A DNA stretch of 64,000 nucleotides from Terriglobia bacterium (lineage in GTDB: Bacteria > Acidobacteriota > Terriglobia > Acidiferrales > UBA7541), in the NCBI GenBank assembly GCA_020073485.1, contig JAIQFB010000001.1, positions 124,001 to 188,000 on the forward strand, read 5' to 3'. Below, in pieces: positions 44,718-53,669 of this stretch. The first letter of the stretch is position 1, and every line of letters starts with the position of its first letter. Below the pieces are notes generated by a model, which worked only from the letters and a program-made list of their open reading frames with translations, had not been told where the DNA came from and made no database searches. The position numbers and the translations under genes are program-made.

Positions 44718-45290
44718 CTATTTCAGCCCCTGGTTGAGCAACGCGTGGGCTGGCACAAATCCAACGCGGGCTGCCCGGGAGGGGCTAAGAGGCACGATTC
44801 GCGCGCGGTCGATCTCCAGGGACACGGAGCGACGCAGCAACGTAACCGAAACCACGATTCGGTGGGTTCCCTTAAAACTGATCAAGATCCCCTCCAGCCC
44901 GGAGAGCGCTTCGTCCTGAATACGGACGCGCTCGCCGATTTCCAGGTAGGGCCAAGGCTGGACGGGCAAATTCGATTGCACGATGGTTTGCACAGCGGCC
45001 AGTTCGGAATCCTCCAGTGGAATGGGGAGGCGTCCCCGGCTGACCACGGAAATAACCCCGGGTGTAACCAGAATCGGCAGGCGATCCTGTGGATCGAACC
45101 TGCAAAATACGTATCCCGGAAACAACGGAAATTGGACGTCCTTCATGCGCCCGTTGCGGCGCACCCGGTTCATGTATTTGGGAAGGAATGTCTCAAAGCC
45201 CTTGCCGGAAAGCAGGGACTCGGTGGAACTCTCCCATCGGGTTCTTACCTGAAGGGCAAACCATTTGTCCGGTTCTGTTTGGGTCGGCAT
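44718..45290 (-). CDS. NusG-like specialised transcription antiterminator (RfaH/UpxY/LoaP type)
   Basis: 190 residues. The NGN domain begins KWFALQVRTRWESSTESLL and continues FETFLPKYMNRVRRNG and FPGYVFCRFDPQDRLPILVTPGVISVV. A C-terminal KOW domain follows as IGERVRIQDEALSGLEGILISF. This is a NusG paralog rather than housekeeping NusG: no ribosomal-protein or secE genes are nearby and it is the first gene of a long EPS operon. Such paralogs (RfaH, UpxY, LoaP) join RNA polymerase at a leader signal and suppress termination in long sugar operons. An ops-like sequence lies 56-66 nt upstream in the same transcript. Confidence 0.9.
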   Translation of the reverse strand: MPTQTEPDKWFALQVRTRWESSTESLLSGKGFETFLPKYMNRVRRNGRMKDVQFPLFPGYVFCRFDPQDRLPILVTPGVISVVSRGRLPIPLEDSELAAVQTIVQSNLPVQPWPYLEIGERVRIQDEALSGLEGILISFKGTHRIVVSVTLLRRSVSLEIDRARIVPLSPSRAARVGFVPAHALLNQGLK

Positions 45291-45345
45291 CGGGCCTTTT
45301 TTGCTTTCCCTTCGCTCTATTGGGAGCCTGAAAAGAGATCCTGAT

Positions 45346-45356
45346 AGGCTACCGCC
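45346..45356 (-). promoter_or_regulatory. ops-like element in the leader of the NusG-paralog/EPS operon
   Basis: On the - strand the sequence is GGCGGTAGCCT. It matches the enterobacterial ops core GGCGGTAGC and the following N-T of the signal that recruits RfaH. It lies inside the leader, downstream of a small hairpin (CGGTA-GAGA-TACCG, 45375-45388) and upstream of the NusG-paralog start. Position, strand and neighbour all fit an ops role; function is inferred. Confidence 0.55.
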
Positions 45357-45480
45357 ATTAACGCATCAGAAGTACGGTAGAGATACCGCAATCGACATGC
45401 CAGTCGCATGGGTGGACAGGCTCAAACATGCACCCCGGTGCCCAGATTCAGGCTATTGAAAATAAATGACTTGCATACGG

Positions 45481-45486
45481 ATTATA
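45481..45486 (-). promoter_or_regulatory. Possible -10 box (TATAAT) of the EPS operon promoter
   Basis: A perfect TATAAT on the - strand, about 190 nt upstream of the NusG-paralog start. A matching -35 is poor (GGTCCC at the expected spacing), so an activator or another sigma factor may be needed. The same stretch also contains TTGCAT-N18-TATACA on the + strand (45471-45500), so assignment of direction is uncertain. Confidence 0.3.
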
Positions 45487-46200
45487 GGGCCCTGTATACA
45501 ATAGGGACCACTTGCCCTGGGCAGTCTACGGAAATAGAAGAAAATCATTACCATCATGTGCCTACAGGTTGCCGTAACGGTATTCTAATCTCAAATTGGA
45601 CATCCCAGCGGAATTGGGGCCGGGTCAAGGACGGCCGGGGGGCCTCTAAAAGCGGTTTCCAGCCGCCGGACGTTTTGCCGACGAACTTCTAGCTAGGCTG
45701 TAGAAGATTGAAGGATCTAAGGCAGGAATCTACCGACCGAATTTCGGGCCTGCAGGGATACATCGGGAGGAACTGGCGAAGGGTGAACCTACGTTCTTGG
45801 GTCCACCTTACAGAAGCCGCACCGAAAGCAGCTGGGATCACAAAAAGATGAATGACAATTGTTGCGCATATTCTGCTGCGAAGTTCCTGTTTTTTGTGTT
45901 TCATTTTGCGAATTTATCTATCCACATTTGTGCACACCCCCTAACCTAAAGATCAGTGGGCAATAAGCTTAGAGACATTCTCCCCTCGCAATGGCGCTTG
46001 AGTTGCGCATACAAGTGCCGGGTATGGAGAATTCTGAAATTTGAATGATCGATCCGCGCCTGATGTTGTGAACTGAAATTTGTTTGCAGCGGCCGGAGGT
46101 GCTGGCATTCGGGCCCCTTTCCAGATTTCGGGGGATTGTTCGGACAGATTGGAATCCAGGGGGCGCAGTCGATTCCACTCTTATATCCATGGAGACATAG

Positions 46201-49200
46201 ATGAAACGGTTCTTCCAGCGGGTAATGTTGCTCATTCTGATTCCATTTCTCTGGGTTTCCTCTTCGCGGGCTCAGGCCGATGTCGTGGGGCAATGGACGA
46301 CGTTGCCCTATCAAATGCCGATCAATCCGGTGCACTCGGCCTTGTTGAATAACGGGAAGGTGCTGATCGTTTCCGGCTCGGGCTGGGTCGCCGGCAACAC
46401 CAATTACCTGGCAGCGATCTGGGATCCGGTCGCGGGCACGATAACGCAGCAAAAGCTCACTTGGGACATGTTCTGCAGCGGGATTTCGATTTTGCCCGAC
46501 GGGCGGCCCTTCGTTGTGAGCGGGACACTGCAATATGACCCGTTCGAGGGCCTGGTGAACACGGCCGTTTACAACCCTTCCACCGGGCAATTTACTAATA
46601 TGCAAAATCTGGCGCATGGGCGCTGGTATCCGACGACCACGGTACTGGGCGACGGCCGCATCCTGGCTTTTTCCGGGCTCACCGAGACCGGAAAAACAAA
46701 CTCCACCGTCGAAATCTACACCGTCGGAACCGGCTGGAGCACTCAGTACGCCTCGCCGTTTACCCCGCCGCTGTACCCGTGGATGCATCTGCTTCCGAAT
46801 GGGAACGTCTTCTTCTCGGGATCGAGTCCGATCTCCGCGATTTTTAATCCCACCACGGACACGTGGACCACTAACGTGGCTACCACGAACTACGGCGGCA
46901 CGCGGACTTACGGCACTTCCGTCATGCTTCCCCTGACTCCCGCCAATGGATACAAGCCGGTGGTCATGATCATGGGGGGCGCGAACCCCGCCACGGCAAC
47001 CACCGAACTGATAGATCTTTCCGTCAGCAAGCCGAAGTGGGTGTATGGACCATCCATGTCGCAAGCCCGCATTGAGATGAGCTCGGTCATCCTGCCTTCC
47101 GGACAAATTCTTGCCTTGGGTGGATCGGCCAATGACGAGGACAGCAGCACCGCCGGTCTGAATGCGGACTTGTACGACCCGGTCAGCAACACGTTCAGCC
47201 CTGCCGGAACGAATGCCTATCCGCACCTGTACCACTCGGTAGCGCTGCTGTTGCCCGATGCGACGGTCATGATCACCGGAGGAAATCCCCAGCGCGGCAG
47301 CTACGAATCCCACATGGAGGTTTACTCGCCCGCATACCTGTTCACCACGGACTCAAACGGCCAGGCGGTTCCCGCTACCAGGCCCACGATTTCCAGCCTC
47401 GGCTCCAGCACGCTCGCTTACGGCGGCACGTTCACCGTAAACACGCCGGATGCGGCAAATATTTCTTCCGTAGTTTTGGTCCGGCCTGGCGCGGATACGC
47501 ATGCCTTCAACTTCGACCAGCGTCTGGCGGGCCTCAACTTCACCACGGGCAGCGGATTGCTCCATGTGACCGCGCCGCCCAACAGCAACATTGCGCCCCC
47601 CGGCTATTACATGCTGTTTCTCTTGAATTCTTCAGGAGTTCCTTCGGTGGCAAGTTTTGTGCAACTCCCGGTCATCGGTACATTGCAGCCTCCCACGGGC
47701 GCGATCACTAGCCCCGCCACAAACACCACGATTGGCGTGGGGCAATCCGTAATCTTCGCGGGAACGGGCACGGATCCCAATCCCAACGGCTCGATCACCG
47801 GTTATTCCTGGGTATTTCCCGGCGGAACTCCGGCCGCCAGCAGCGTGCAAAATCCGGGTGCCGTGACCTTCTCCGCGGCCGGAACGGATGTTGCGTCACT
47901 CACGGTGACGGACAATAGCGGTCTCAGCGATCCGAATCCGCCTACGCGGACCATTACGGTGGTACCCGGATTTACCTTGTCGGTAACCCCCGCCTCTCAA
48001 ACGGTTTCCGTGGGCAACAGCACTTCTTATACGGCGACCGTCACTCCGGGGACTAACTTTACCGGCACCGTTAACTTTACATTAACTGGCCTGCCCACCG
48101 GCGCTACAGCTTCGTTCAGCCCAACCTCGGTGACTGGATCAGGATCATCCACCTTAACCGTCTCCACTTTGGCGACCACGCCCACCGGGACCTACACACT
48201 GACCATCAAAGGCACGGCCGGAACGCTGGTTCAGACCGCGACGGTCACCCTGGTGGCCAATAATGCCGTGGATTTTTCAATCACCACGGCTCCCAGTTCG
48301 CAAAGCGTGACCCAGGGCGGCGGCACCACGTTCACTTCCACGATTGCTGGCTTTGGCGGGTTCAGCGGCACAACTACCTTTAGTGTCAGTGGATTGCCGG
48401 CAGGCGTCACCGGCACGTTCAGCCCCACCACCGTTACCGGTTCCGGCTCCACGAACCTGAATGTGGCGGCCTCCGCCACGGCAACGACCGGAGCGTACAC
48501 CATTACGATCACGGCCATCAGCGGAAGCCTGACGCACAGCTCGACCACAAATCTACTGGTGTTAAGTTCTTCTCCGGTTCTGGTATCGATCGCCGTGACC
48601 CCGGCAAGTCCTTCCATTTTCATTGGGGGCACACAGCAATTCATCGCGACGGGAACCTACAGCGATTCCAGCACCCAAAATCTCACCAGTTCGGTTACCT
48701 GGACGTCATCGACTCCCGCTGCAGCCACGATCAACAGCGCCGGGTTGGCGACGGGCGTAGCGTCGGGGACCACCACGATCAAGGCCGCTTCCGGAGCTTT
48801 CAGCGGGTCGGTAACTTTGACCGTTACGAGCGCCTTGACAGGATTGGTAGGCCACTGGACCTTTGACGCCGGTTCCGGCACAACGGCAGTCGATTCTTCC
48901 GGCAGCGGTTACACGGCCACTCTGTTCAACGGTGTCACCTGGGTGCCCGGCAAAATCGGAAATGCCATTTCCGCCAACAACACCAATCAATATGCCAGCA
49001 CGGCTTCGATTAATCTGACCGCGACCAGTGCGGTCACGGTCGCGGCGTGGGTCAACCGTACTTACACCAGTGGAGGAACCAACGGGAACACCCTGTTTGA
49101 ATTCAGCAGTAATTTCAACAACGTCAACAACGCCTTTGCCTTCTTCCCGGATGAGGCGCCGGACTGCGGCGTGACCGCCATGGAAATCGGCATCGACGGC

Positions 49201-52200
49201 AACGTGGGTTACAACATCAAGTGCTACGCGCAGCCCACGTCGGGCGTCTGGCATCATCTGGCGGTTGTCTATGACATGACCCAGGCGGCGGCCAACGAGG
49301 TGAACCTCTACATCGACGGCGTTTTGCAAACAGCATTGTCCCAGTCCTACAACAGCAACAATATCGGAAAATTCGGCACCTACCCCCTGTATCTCTTCTC
49401 GCGCGCCGGCACTACGTCCTTCTCCGGCGGCCAAATGGACGATCTGCAGCTGTACAACCGGGCATTGTCGGCGACCGAGGTGAAACAGGTTTACACCGGA
49501 GTTACACCTTCCGCCGATTTCACGCTGGCGTCCTTGCCCGCTTCGCAGACCGTGGTGCAAGGAAACAGTACGACGTACACCGCGATCGCGGCCGCCGCGA
49601 ACGGCTTCAGCGGGACTGTGGCCTTCACCGTGAGCGGCTTGCCGGCCGGCGCCACCGCGGCGTTCAGCCCCGCGTCGGTCACGGGGTCCGGAACTTCGAC
49701 CCTGACGGTGACCACCGCGTCCACGACCCCGACGGGAACCTACCCGTTGACGATTACCGGCACCAGCGGAAGCCTGGTGCACACCTCGGCCGCGACGCTG
49801 GTCGTCAGCGCTCCCGCGGATTTCACCTTAAACTCCTCCACGAATTACGAAAGTGTAAATAAGGGCAGCAGCATAACCAGTACGATAACAATCGCTGCCG
49901 TCAACGCGTTCAGCGGCACCGTTGCATTTAGCGTGACCGGATTGCCAGCCGGCGCGACCGGGACGTTCGTGCCTTCATCTCTGACCGCCTCGGGGACATC
50001 CACTCTTACAATTACCACCGCGCCCACGACGCTGATCGGAAACTACACCGTAACGGTCACGGGCACCAGCGGAAGCCTGGTGCACACTGCGGACATAACT
50101 CTGGAAGTCAATGCGCCGCCCGATTTCACCCTGACGGCCTCCCCGGTCACGCAGACCGTGGCCCAAGGCGCCGGCACGACGTACACGCCAACGGTAGCCG
50201 CCGTGAATGGCTTCACCGGCGCGGTTGCCTTCACCGTGAGCGGATTGCCGACCGGAGCAACGGGGACGTTCAGTCCCACGTCGGTCACCGGATCGGGGAT
50301 CTCGACTCTAACGGTAACGACCGCGGCGACGACCCCCGCCGGGTCCTATACGTTGACCATCACGGGAACCAGCGGAAGCCTGGTCCACACCACAACCACG
50401 ACACTGGTGGTCGCCCTGACGCCCGACTTTACGCTGGCATCATCGCCCGCTTCGCAATCGGTGATCCAGGGCGGCAGCACGACCTACACGCCAACGATTG
50501 CGGCCGTGAATGGTTTCAGCGGCGCGGTTGCCTTCACCGTGAGCGGGTTGCCAACCGGCGCAACCGGTGCATTCAATCCTGCTTCCGTCACCGCTTCGGG
50601 AACCTCGACGCTCACAGTAACGACTGCGGCAACGACACCCACCGGCACGTACACGCTGACGATCACGGGAACCAGCGGAAGCCTGACGCACAGCTCAACC
50701 GTAAGCCTTGTCGTTCAGAGTTTGAGCGGTGCAACGCTGACGTCGATAGCAGTGACTCCGGCAAATAATTCCGTCGTGCTTGGCGGCACGCAGCAGTACA
50801 TCGCAACGGGAATCTATAGCGACTCTAGCACGCAAAATCTCACCAGTACAGTTACCTGGACGTCATCGATTCCTGCCGCGGCCACCATCAACGCCGCCGG
50901 TTTGGCGACCGGCATAGCTGCGGGGAGCACCACGATCAAGGCAACTTCGGGAGCAATCAGTGGGTCCGCCACCTTAACCGTTGCTACCACTTTGTCGGGT
51001 CTGGCAGGGCACTGGACCTTTGACGCCGGTTCCGGCACAACGGCAGTTGATTCATCGGGCAACGGCCATACGGCCACGCTATTTAACGGCGTGACTTGGG
51101 TGCCGGGGAAGATCGGGGATGCGATTTCCGCGAACGGCACCAATCAGTATGCCAGCACGGCAGCGATTAATCTGAGCGGGACCAACGCGGTCACCGTTGC
51201 CATGTGGCTGAATCGCACCTACACCAGCGGGGGAACAAGCGGAACAACGCTGTTCGAATTCAGCGACAACTACAACAATTACAGCGACGCCTTTGCCTTT
51301 TTCCCGGACGAGGCGCCGGACTGCGGCGTGACCGCCATGGAAATCGGCATCGACGGCAACGCCGGATACAACCTCAAGTGCTACGCCCAGCCGACTTCGG
51401 GCGTGTGGCACCATTTGGCGGTTGTCTATGACATGAGCCAGGCCGCAGCGAACGAGGTAAATCTCTACATCGATGGCGTATTGCAGACAGCCCTGACACA
51501 AGACTATAACAGCAACAATACCGGGAATTTTGGCAACCACCCGTTGTATCTATATTCACGCGCCGGCTCGGCGTTCTTCGCCGGCGGCCAAATGGACGAT
51601 CTGCAGCTCTACAGCCGGGCGTTGTCGGCATCCGAAGTGAAACAGGTTTATTCCGGCATTACGCCCTCTCCCGACTTCGCGCTAGCGTCCTTGCCTGCGT
51701 CGCAGAGCGTGACCCAAGGCGGGAGCACGATGTACACGGCTGCCGCGGCTGCCGCAAACGGTTTCAGCGGAGTGGTTGCGTTGAGCGTGAGCGGTTTGCC
51801 TACCGGTGCGACCGGAACGTTCAGTCCCTCCTCCGTCACGGGATCGGGAACCTCGACGCTTACGGTCACGACGTCGGCAACTACCCCTGCTGGCACATAC
51901 ACGCTGACATTTACGGGCACGAGTGGAACACTGACGCACACCGCGACCTCGACACTCGTGGTGAGCGCAGTAGCAGGGCCGGACTTCACACTCTCCTCCT
52001 CGCCCACTTCGCAAACGGTGGTGCAAGGTTCCAGCACCACGTACACGCCTTCGGTTACGGCCGTGAATGGTTTCAGCGCACCGGTTGGATTTACAGTGAG
52101 CGGCCTGCCGACCGGCGCGACCGGGACGTTCAATCCCACTTCGGTCACCGGGTCCGGAACCTCGACGCTTACGGTGAAGACGGCTTCCACGACACCCGCC

Positions 52201-53238
52201 GGCAGCTACACGTTGACGATCACCGGCACCAGCGGAAGTCTGGTCCATACCGCGACGGCGACACTGGTGGTGAATTCGGCGCCCAACTTCACGCTGACAT
52301 CGTCTCCCGCGTCGCAGAGCGTGAATCAGGGCGGCAGCACGACGTACACGCAAACGGTCACAGCCACCGGAGGATTCACCAGCGTAGTTGGATTTACAGT
52401 GAGCGGATTGCCGACCGGCGCGACCGGGACGTTCAGTCCCACTTCGGTCACCGGATCGGGAACCTCGACACTCACGGTGAAGACGGCTTCCACGACACCC
52501 ACCGGCACTTATACGTTAACGATCACGGGCACCAGTGGAAGTCTGGTTCACACGGCAACTGCGACGCTGGTGGTGAGTACGCCAGGCGTCCCCGGCGGCG
52601 TGGACGGCGGTTATGTCACCGTCTCGGCATGTAATGCGCCGGAGCAGAGTTGCATCGGATACATCGGGGGGACGGTTCCGACAGGCGACGCCATTTTGGT
52701 GATTGCTTCCTGGGGCGGCACATCGACCACGGCAACGGTCAGCGACGGGGTCAATACGTATACCTCCATCGCCGGGCCAATCAATGCCGCAGCAGGAACC
52801 AATCGTGGCCAGGCATGGATCGCGAAGAGCAGCGGAGCCGGCGTTACGCAGGCCGCAGTCACCCTCAGCGCACCCACTTCCGGCGAGCAAATCCTCATCT
52901 GGGTTGTGCCACTGACGGGAATCGATCCCACATCTCCCATTGATGCGAACGTCACCCATTTCACCGGCGGAAACGGCACGAGCATGACCACGGGCACTTC
53001 CGGGGTTGCGAGCGCTTTCGCGAACGAAATGATCTGGGGCGTTTTCCTGGAAGACAACTATTCCTCGAACTACACTCCCGGCTCCGGATTCACAAGCATC
53101 TCCGGACAGGAAGCAGCTTCCCTGCTCGAGTATAAAAACGTAGCCCAGACCGGAACGCAGTCGGCAACGGGAACAAACGGCAACGGCACGAATAATTGGA
53201 TTGGCCTGGTGTTCGGATTGAAGGCGGCCGGGCAATGA
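46201..53238 (+). CDS. Giant secreted copper-radical-oxidase-like (galactose oxidase fold, AA5) protein with Ig, Big_2 and LamG modules
   Basis: 2345 residues with a signal peptide (MKRFFQRVMLLILIPFLWVS, cut near AQA-DVV). Residues about 30-390 are Kelch-type repeats and about 395-490 an E-set domain, as in galactose/glyoxal oxidases. The cofactor residues are all present: Cys92 in WDMFCSGISILPDG, Tyr143 in GRWYPTTT, Tyr344-His345 in LYHSVALLLPD, and His434 in THAFNFDQR. Then come a PKD-like domain (about 500-588), two Ig-like modules, Big_2 and LamG (about 790-1100), four Ig-like modules, a second Big_2 and LamG (about 1510-1820), three more Ig-like modules, and a distinct C-terminal domain from about 2125. 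It is probably a cell-surface or matrix oxidase/adhesin. GGAG stands 7 nt before the ATG. No sorting motif was seen at the C-terminus. Confidence 0.9.
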   Translation: MKRFFQRVMLLILIPFLWVSSSRAQADVVGQWTTLPYQMPINPVHSALLNNGKVLIVSGSGWVAGNTNYLAAIWDPVAGTITQQKLTWDMFCSGISILPDGRPFVVSGTLQYDPFEGLVNTAVYNPSTGQFTNMQNLAHGRWYPTTTVLGDGRILAFSGLTETGKTNSTVEIYTVGTGWSTQYASPFTPPLYPWMHLLPNGNVFFSGSSPISAIFNPTTDTWTTNVATTNYGGTRTYGTSVMLPLTPANGYKPVVMIMGGANPATATTELIDLSVSKPKWVYGPSMSQARIEMSSVILPSGQILALGGSANDEDSSTAGLNADLYDPVSNTFSPAGTNAYPHLYHSVALLLPDATVMITGGNPQRGSYESHMEVYSPAYLFTTDSNGQAVPATRPTISSLGSSTLAYGGTFTVNTPDAANISSVVLVRPGADTHAFNFDQRLAGLNFTTGSGLLHVTAPPNSNIAPPGYYMLFLLNSSGVPSVASFVQLPVIGTLQPPTGAITSPATNTTIGVGQSVIFAGTGTDPNPNGSITGYSWVFPGGTPAASSVQNPGAVTFSAAGTDVASLTVTDNSGLSDPNPPTRTITVVPGFTLSVTPASQTVSVGNSTSYTATVTPGTNFTGTVNFTLTGLPTGATASFSPTSVTGSGSSTLTVSTLATTPTGTYTLTIKGTAGTLVQTATVTLVANNAVDFSITTAPSSQSVTQGGGTTFTSTIAGFGGFSGTTTFSVSGLPAGVTGTFSPTTVTGSGSTNLNVAASATATTGAYTITITAISGSLTHSSTTNLLVLSSSPVLVSIAVTPASPSIFIGGTQQFIATGTYSDSSTQNLTSSVTWTSSTPAAATINSAGLATGVASGTTTIKAASGAFSGSVTLTVTSALTGLVGHWTFDAGSGTTAVDSSGSGYTATLFNGVTWVPGKIGNAISANNTNQYASTASINLTATSAVTVAAWVNRTYTSGGTNGNTLFEFSSNFNNVNNAFAFFPDEAPDCGVTAMEIGIDGNVGYNIKCYAQPTSGVWHHLAVVYDMTQAAANEVNLYIDGVLQTALSQSYNSNNIGKFGTYPLYLFSRAGTTSFSGGQMDDLQLYNRALSATEVKQVYTGVTPSADFTLASLPASQTVVQGNSTTYTAIAAAANGFSGTVAFTVSGLPAGATAAFSPASVTGSGTSTLTVTTASTTPTGTYPLTITGTSGSLVHTSAATLVVSAPADFTLNSSTNYESVNKGSSITSTITIAAVNAFSGTVAFSVTGLPAGATGTFVPSSLTASGTSTLTITTAPTTLIGNYTVTVTGTSGSLVHTADITLEVNAPPDFTLTASPVTQTVAQGAGTTYTPTVAAVNGFTGAVAFTVSGLPTGATGTFSPTSVTGSGISTLTVTTAATTPAGSYTLTITGTSGSLVHTTTTTLVVALTPDFTLASSPASQSVIQGGSTTYTPTIAAVNGFSGAVAFTVSGLPTGATGAFNPASVTASGTSTLTVTTAATTPTGTYTLTITGTSGSLTHSSTVSLVVQSLSGATLTSIAVTPANNSVVLGGTQQYIATGIYSDSSTQNLTSTVTWTSSIPAAATINAAGLATGIAAGSTTIKATSGAISGSATLTVATTLSGLAGHWTFDAGSGTTAVDSSGNGHTATLFNGVTWVPGKIGDAISANGTNQYASTAAINLSGTNAVTVAMWLNRTYTSGGTSGTTLFEFSDNYNNYSDAFAFFPDEAPDCGVTAMEIGIDGNAGYNLKCYAQPTSGVWHHLAVVYDMSQAAANEVNLYIDGVLQTALTQDYNSNNTGNFGNHPLYLYSRAGSAFFAGGQMDDLQLYSRALSASEVKQVYSGITPSPDFALASLPASQSVTQGGSTMYTAAAAAANGFSGVVALSVSGLPTGATGTFSPSSVTGSGTSTLTVTTSATTPAGTYTLTFTGTSGTLTHTATSTLVVSAVAGPDFTLSSSPTSQTVVQGSSTTYTPSVTAVNGFSAPVGFTVSGLPTGATGTFNPTSVTGSGTSTLTVKTASTTPAGSYTLTITGTSGSLVHTATATLVVNSAPNFTLTSSPASQSVNQGGSTTYTQTVTATGGFTSVVGFTVSGLPTGATGTFSPTSVTGSGTSTLTVKTASTTPTGTYTLTITGTSGSLVHTATATLVVSTPGVPGGVDGGYVTVSACNAPEQSCIGYIGGTVPTGDAILVIASWGGTSTTATVSDGVNTYTSIAGPINAAAGTNRGQAWIAKSSGAGVTQAAVTLSAPTSGEQILIWVVPLTGIDPTSPIDANVTHFTGGNGTSMTTGTSGVASAFANEMIWGVFLEDNYSSNYTPGSGFTSISGQEAASLLEYKNVAQTGTQSATGTNGNGTNNWIGLVFGLKAAGQ
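48580..49500 (+). repeat. Big_2-LamG cassette, copy 1 (inside the giant gene)
   Basis: Encodes a Big_2 domain (VSIAVTPASPSIFIGGTQQF onward) followed by a LamG-like domain (GHWTFDAGSGTTAVDSSGSG to DDLQLYNRALSATEVKQVY). It is closely similar at both protein and nucleotide level to 50735-51660, with long identical stretches, for example around 48857 and 51013. Confidence 0.85.
50735..51660 (+). repeat. Big_2-LamG cassette, copy 2 (inside the giant gene)
   Basis: Second copy of the cassette at 48580-49500, offset by about 2155 nt. The pairs TFDAGSGTTAVDSSG, FFPDEAPDCGVTAMEIGIDG and QPTSGVWHHLAVVYDM are identical between copies. Four Ig-like modules lie between the two copies. Confidence 0.85.
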
Positions 53239-53262
53239 ATTTCACCTGCGCCGGTGTTGATG

Positions 53263-53540
53263 GAGACGTTTACGGTCTGCATATCGCCAGCCGCCAATGC
53301 CATCACAGCAGGATCGGCCTCGACAGCAGGCGTCGGATTCACCGAAACCGGGGCCTTCACGATCCGCGGAGTGCCTGGCGGCACTCCCCGTTTCCAGTCC
53401 GGCGTCCATGGCTGGTTCGGGGGGCGTCCCCGCTTACGGTGAGTACCACTTCCGCTACCAGGAAGAGAACCTTTGCTCTCACTATCCCCGGGGCCAGCGG
53501 TACCATCGTAGCGAATGCAACCGCGACCATGACGGTGTAA
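53263..53540 (+). pseudogene. Decayed Ig-like module (frameshifted remnant)
   Basis: Just after the giant gene stop, one frame reads ETFTVCISPAANAITAGSAS and another, after a shift near 53425, reads SPLTVSTTSATRKRTFALTI then ASGTIVANATATMTV before a stop at 53538. These are the start and end of the same Ig-like module that is repeated in the giant protein (FTL..SPASQTV..GS, STLTVTT..TPTGTYTLTI). The middle of the module is shortened. It has no start codon or signal of its own. It may be a relic of a lost extra module or of a former neighbouring gene. Confidence 0.7.
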
Positions 53541-53669
53541 TAAGGCCGCGGCCGATGGGACAACAATCAGGTCTGCCGTCAAGCCAGGCGCCCTTGTCCC
53601 ATCCAACCTGGTGCCCATAGCACCCCAAGGCGTTCAAAACTCGCTGTTCTGAAGACGACGGTGAATCGT

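Larger units (their letters stand above)
45291..46200. other. 910-nt divergent intergenic region between the EPS operon and the giant adhesin gene
   Basis: The longest non-coding stretch in the window, and AT-richer than its surroundings in places (45840-45930). It holds the EPS leader (ops-like site, hairpins at 45375-45388 and GCACC / GGTGC at 45430-45441). The ribosome-binding site of the giant gene (GGAG, 46191-46194) is at the right end. Nothing recognisable was found between 45510 and 46180. Short open frames lack ribosome-binding sites. The long leader space would suit complex control of both divergent units. Confidence 0.6.

Noticed and set aside
45248-45275. GGGCAAACC on the + strand, recalling part of a c-di-GMP riboswitch
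   Set aside because: It lies antisense within the first codons of the NusG paralog, and the other conserved parts of a GEMM riboswitch are missing.
45471-45500. A + strand promoter (TTGCAT-N18-TATACA) for the giant gene
   Set aside because: It is 700 nt from the start codon, the match is only partial, and a - strand TATAAT overlaps it; direction cannot be decided.
47968-52580. Regular repeats that could suggest a CRISPR array or satellite DNA
   Set aside because: The period is about 290 nt, the frame stays open, and each unit encodes an Ig-like module.
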